Positions 62,176 to 64,000 of a stretch of DNA of 64,000 nucleotides are shown here, in pieces. Positions within the stretch are counted from its first letter, which is position 1. Every line of letters starts with the position of its first letter. A program made the position numbers and the translations under genes. The stretch spans positions 38,371,290-38,435,289 of the forward strand of contig NC_067282.1 in assembly GCF_020740795.1 (NCBI RefSeq). Reading direction: 5' to 3'. The notes below the pieces were generated by a model that worked only from the letters and a program-made list of their open reading frames with translations, was not told the origin of the DNA and made no database searches. This DNA is from Apus apus. Taxonomy: Eukaryota; Chordata; Aves; Apodiformes; Apodidae.

Positions 62176-64000
62176 TCATTGCCAAATATGCAGAAATAAC
62201 TCTACAGCATTTGCTTAGTAAATCTAATCTCACTAGTACACATGCAAACTGTCTATCATGTAACCTGCATATGTGGTGTGACAGCACTTGCAGCCAGACA
62301 GTAGCTGTTCAGGTTACAGAGGCTCATGTCCTGAGATTTTAGGCATGAACAAATAATCCCTTGCTGAAAATAAAGAGTATTTGAAAATGCATAAATATAC
62401 TCCAGTCAGTGATCCAATGTACCATTATCTGCAACTGCTAGTGCTGTTACTTTTAGTAGATACCAATGTGTCTATAAATGAAACGGAAAAGAAAAATAAA
62501 ATTTGCTTCCACATAATTGGCCAGCTCTTAAAGTAATACAGCAAACATCTTTAAGGTAATGTAATGAAGATAGTAAAAAACTTGCTCTCATCTATCAAAT
62601 TAGTTTAAGGACAAGAAGAGACATTTCACTTCATTAGAGGTGAACACACAGGGATGTTGAGGAAGAATCAGTTTTCTTTTTAACTTGAGCTTAAAGGAAG
62701 TTTGCAAATCTGGAAAATTACTTTTGTAAAGAGAGGCTGGCTGTTTAGTTGTAATCTTTAAGTTCTTTATAGATGACAAAAAGACCTTGTCAGCAACTGA
62801 ATACTACTTTCAAGTATTTTAGCACATACTAAAACTTTTTATGATACAGCTTCTAAATTAGAGAAATTTGAACATGTACATGCTCAGGTTTCTGGCATCA
62901 CTAAAAGATTACCTGACAACAAAGAACCAGTGACAATTAATTTGGTTACAAGCATAACTTTTATGTAAAAATAGCCCAGGGCAAAGCAGAAGAAAAATTA
63001 AAAAGAATTGCAAAGACACAATCATGCTCAATTAACTGACTTCAGGTCTTACTTTCAGGGAATAAAATTATTACACCCTGATTCAGTTACTTTTTTCTGG
63101 GAGGAAAAAAAAAAAAAAAAGAAGAAAAAAAGAGGAAAAAAAATGAAGAGAGACTTTTTACAGTTTCATAGGCTCTGCAGGAATGGTGAAGACTGGCAAA
63201 AAAAAAAGAAAATCGTTTAATTTTCTGAGGTATAACATGTAGTTCAAAAATACTAGATTGTGTGTTTGCATGCTTCAGAAAATTGTTAAGAAATAATTTA
63301 TTATTTTATCTTAAAATCCCAGCATTTTTAATTTCTTTAAAACTTGTTGAATTTACTTAGTCCATTCCTACATCAAGAGGAAATATTCTTTTTCTTGTGT
63401 AAACAGATTTAGGCAGACTGCAGAAGCTCATTAAATATAATTTCTGCTAAGGATGAGATTTAATTGAATTTCAATTATATGCAGAGTTATATGAACTGAA
63501 GTTCAGAAAGCAACGATGTCTTGCAATGTATTAAACTGATTATATCCACTAGTTGATACTAAGTCAAAGCTAAGAATAATTGAGAGCAGTGAGAACTGTG
63601 AGAGCCGCAGAAACGTACATGCAAGAGGAAAAAAAAAATACATTAAATAGTAAGGGAAATGGTGTTTTTCTTCAGTATCCTTTAGAACAAAATTTTTCCA
63701 TAATCTTCTTGTTGAAAGATGGCTATCAAGTACTTCCATATGAGGGGGACCAAAATGAAGTTTGATTGATTATAGTAGAACTTTTTAAAAGGCAGAAAGT
63801 GGTATGGTTAGGGACTATTTTAATTTTCACCACATTAGGTGTCAAATTATTACTTTCTTGTGGGTATAATTAAAGGACCTTTGTAAAGGTTCTCTAAATA
63901 TCAAAAGTAGATCACTGCAAACTAAAAAATACAACTTTTTTAAAGAAGCCAGCAACTTTAATTGAGCTATATAATATTCTGACTTGTAGTATTATACATC
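62176..64000. other. Intronic, no gene recognised
   Basis: AT-rich sequence with an A/G-rich low-complexity tract at about 63104-63141. Nothing further was recognised to the window end. Confidence 0.5.

Overview
The window looks like bird nuclear DNA. It is AT-rich and gene-poor, and it carries CR1 LINE copies of several ages, mostly cut short, plus solo LTRs of avian endogenous retroviruses. No bacterial or viral gene cluster, operon, tRNA, rRNA or CRISPR array is visible. The species cannot be fixed from the sequence.

One vertebrate coding exon is recognisable: the last coding exon of a delta-1 protocadherin, best matched from memory to PCDH9, on the minus strand at 6260-6633. It has a good splice acceptor and a TAA stop. 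The 3' UTR runs toward lower coordinates. A textbook polyadenylation signal with a GU-rich downstream element lies at 4324-4329, implying a 3' UTR of about 1.95 kb. That UTR holds an AU-rich element and two Pumilio-type octamers. Positions 1 to about 4300 would be downstream flank. Everything from 6634 to 64000 is most simply the very long last intron of the same gene.

The intron is AT-rich non-coding DNA punctuated by transposable elements. There is a young-looking 5'-truncated CR1 with an intact C-terminal reverse-transcriptase frame (26741-27827), at least seven older CR1 fragments on both strands, and two MIR/CORE-SINE-like fragments. There are four ERV LTRs without internal genes (16617-17607, 33415-34474, about 40799-41847, 49604-50325). 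Two of these have exact 5-bp target duplications, one has a 4/5 match, and the fourth has none clear. A 112-bp TTTC microsatellite, a polypyrimidine tract, G-poor AC-rich tracts and two near-perfect palindromes with 2-nt centres complete the picture.

I found no evidence for a novel multi-gene system. The most useful observations are the LTR boundaries and the odd tail of the second LTR, the palindromes, a repeated segment on both sides of the terminal exon, and candidate conserved regulatory patches.
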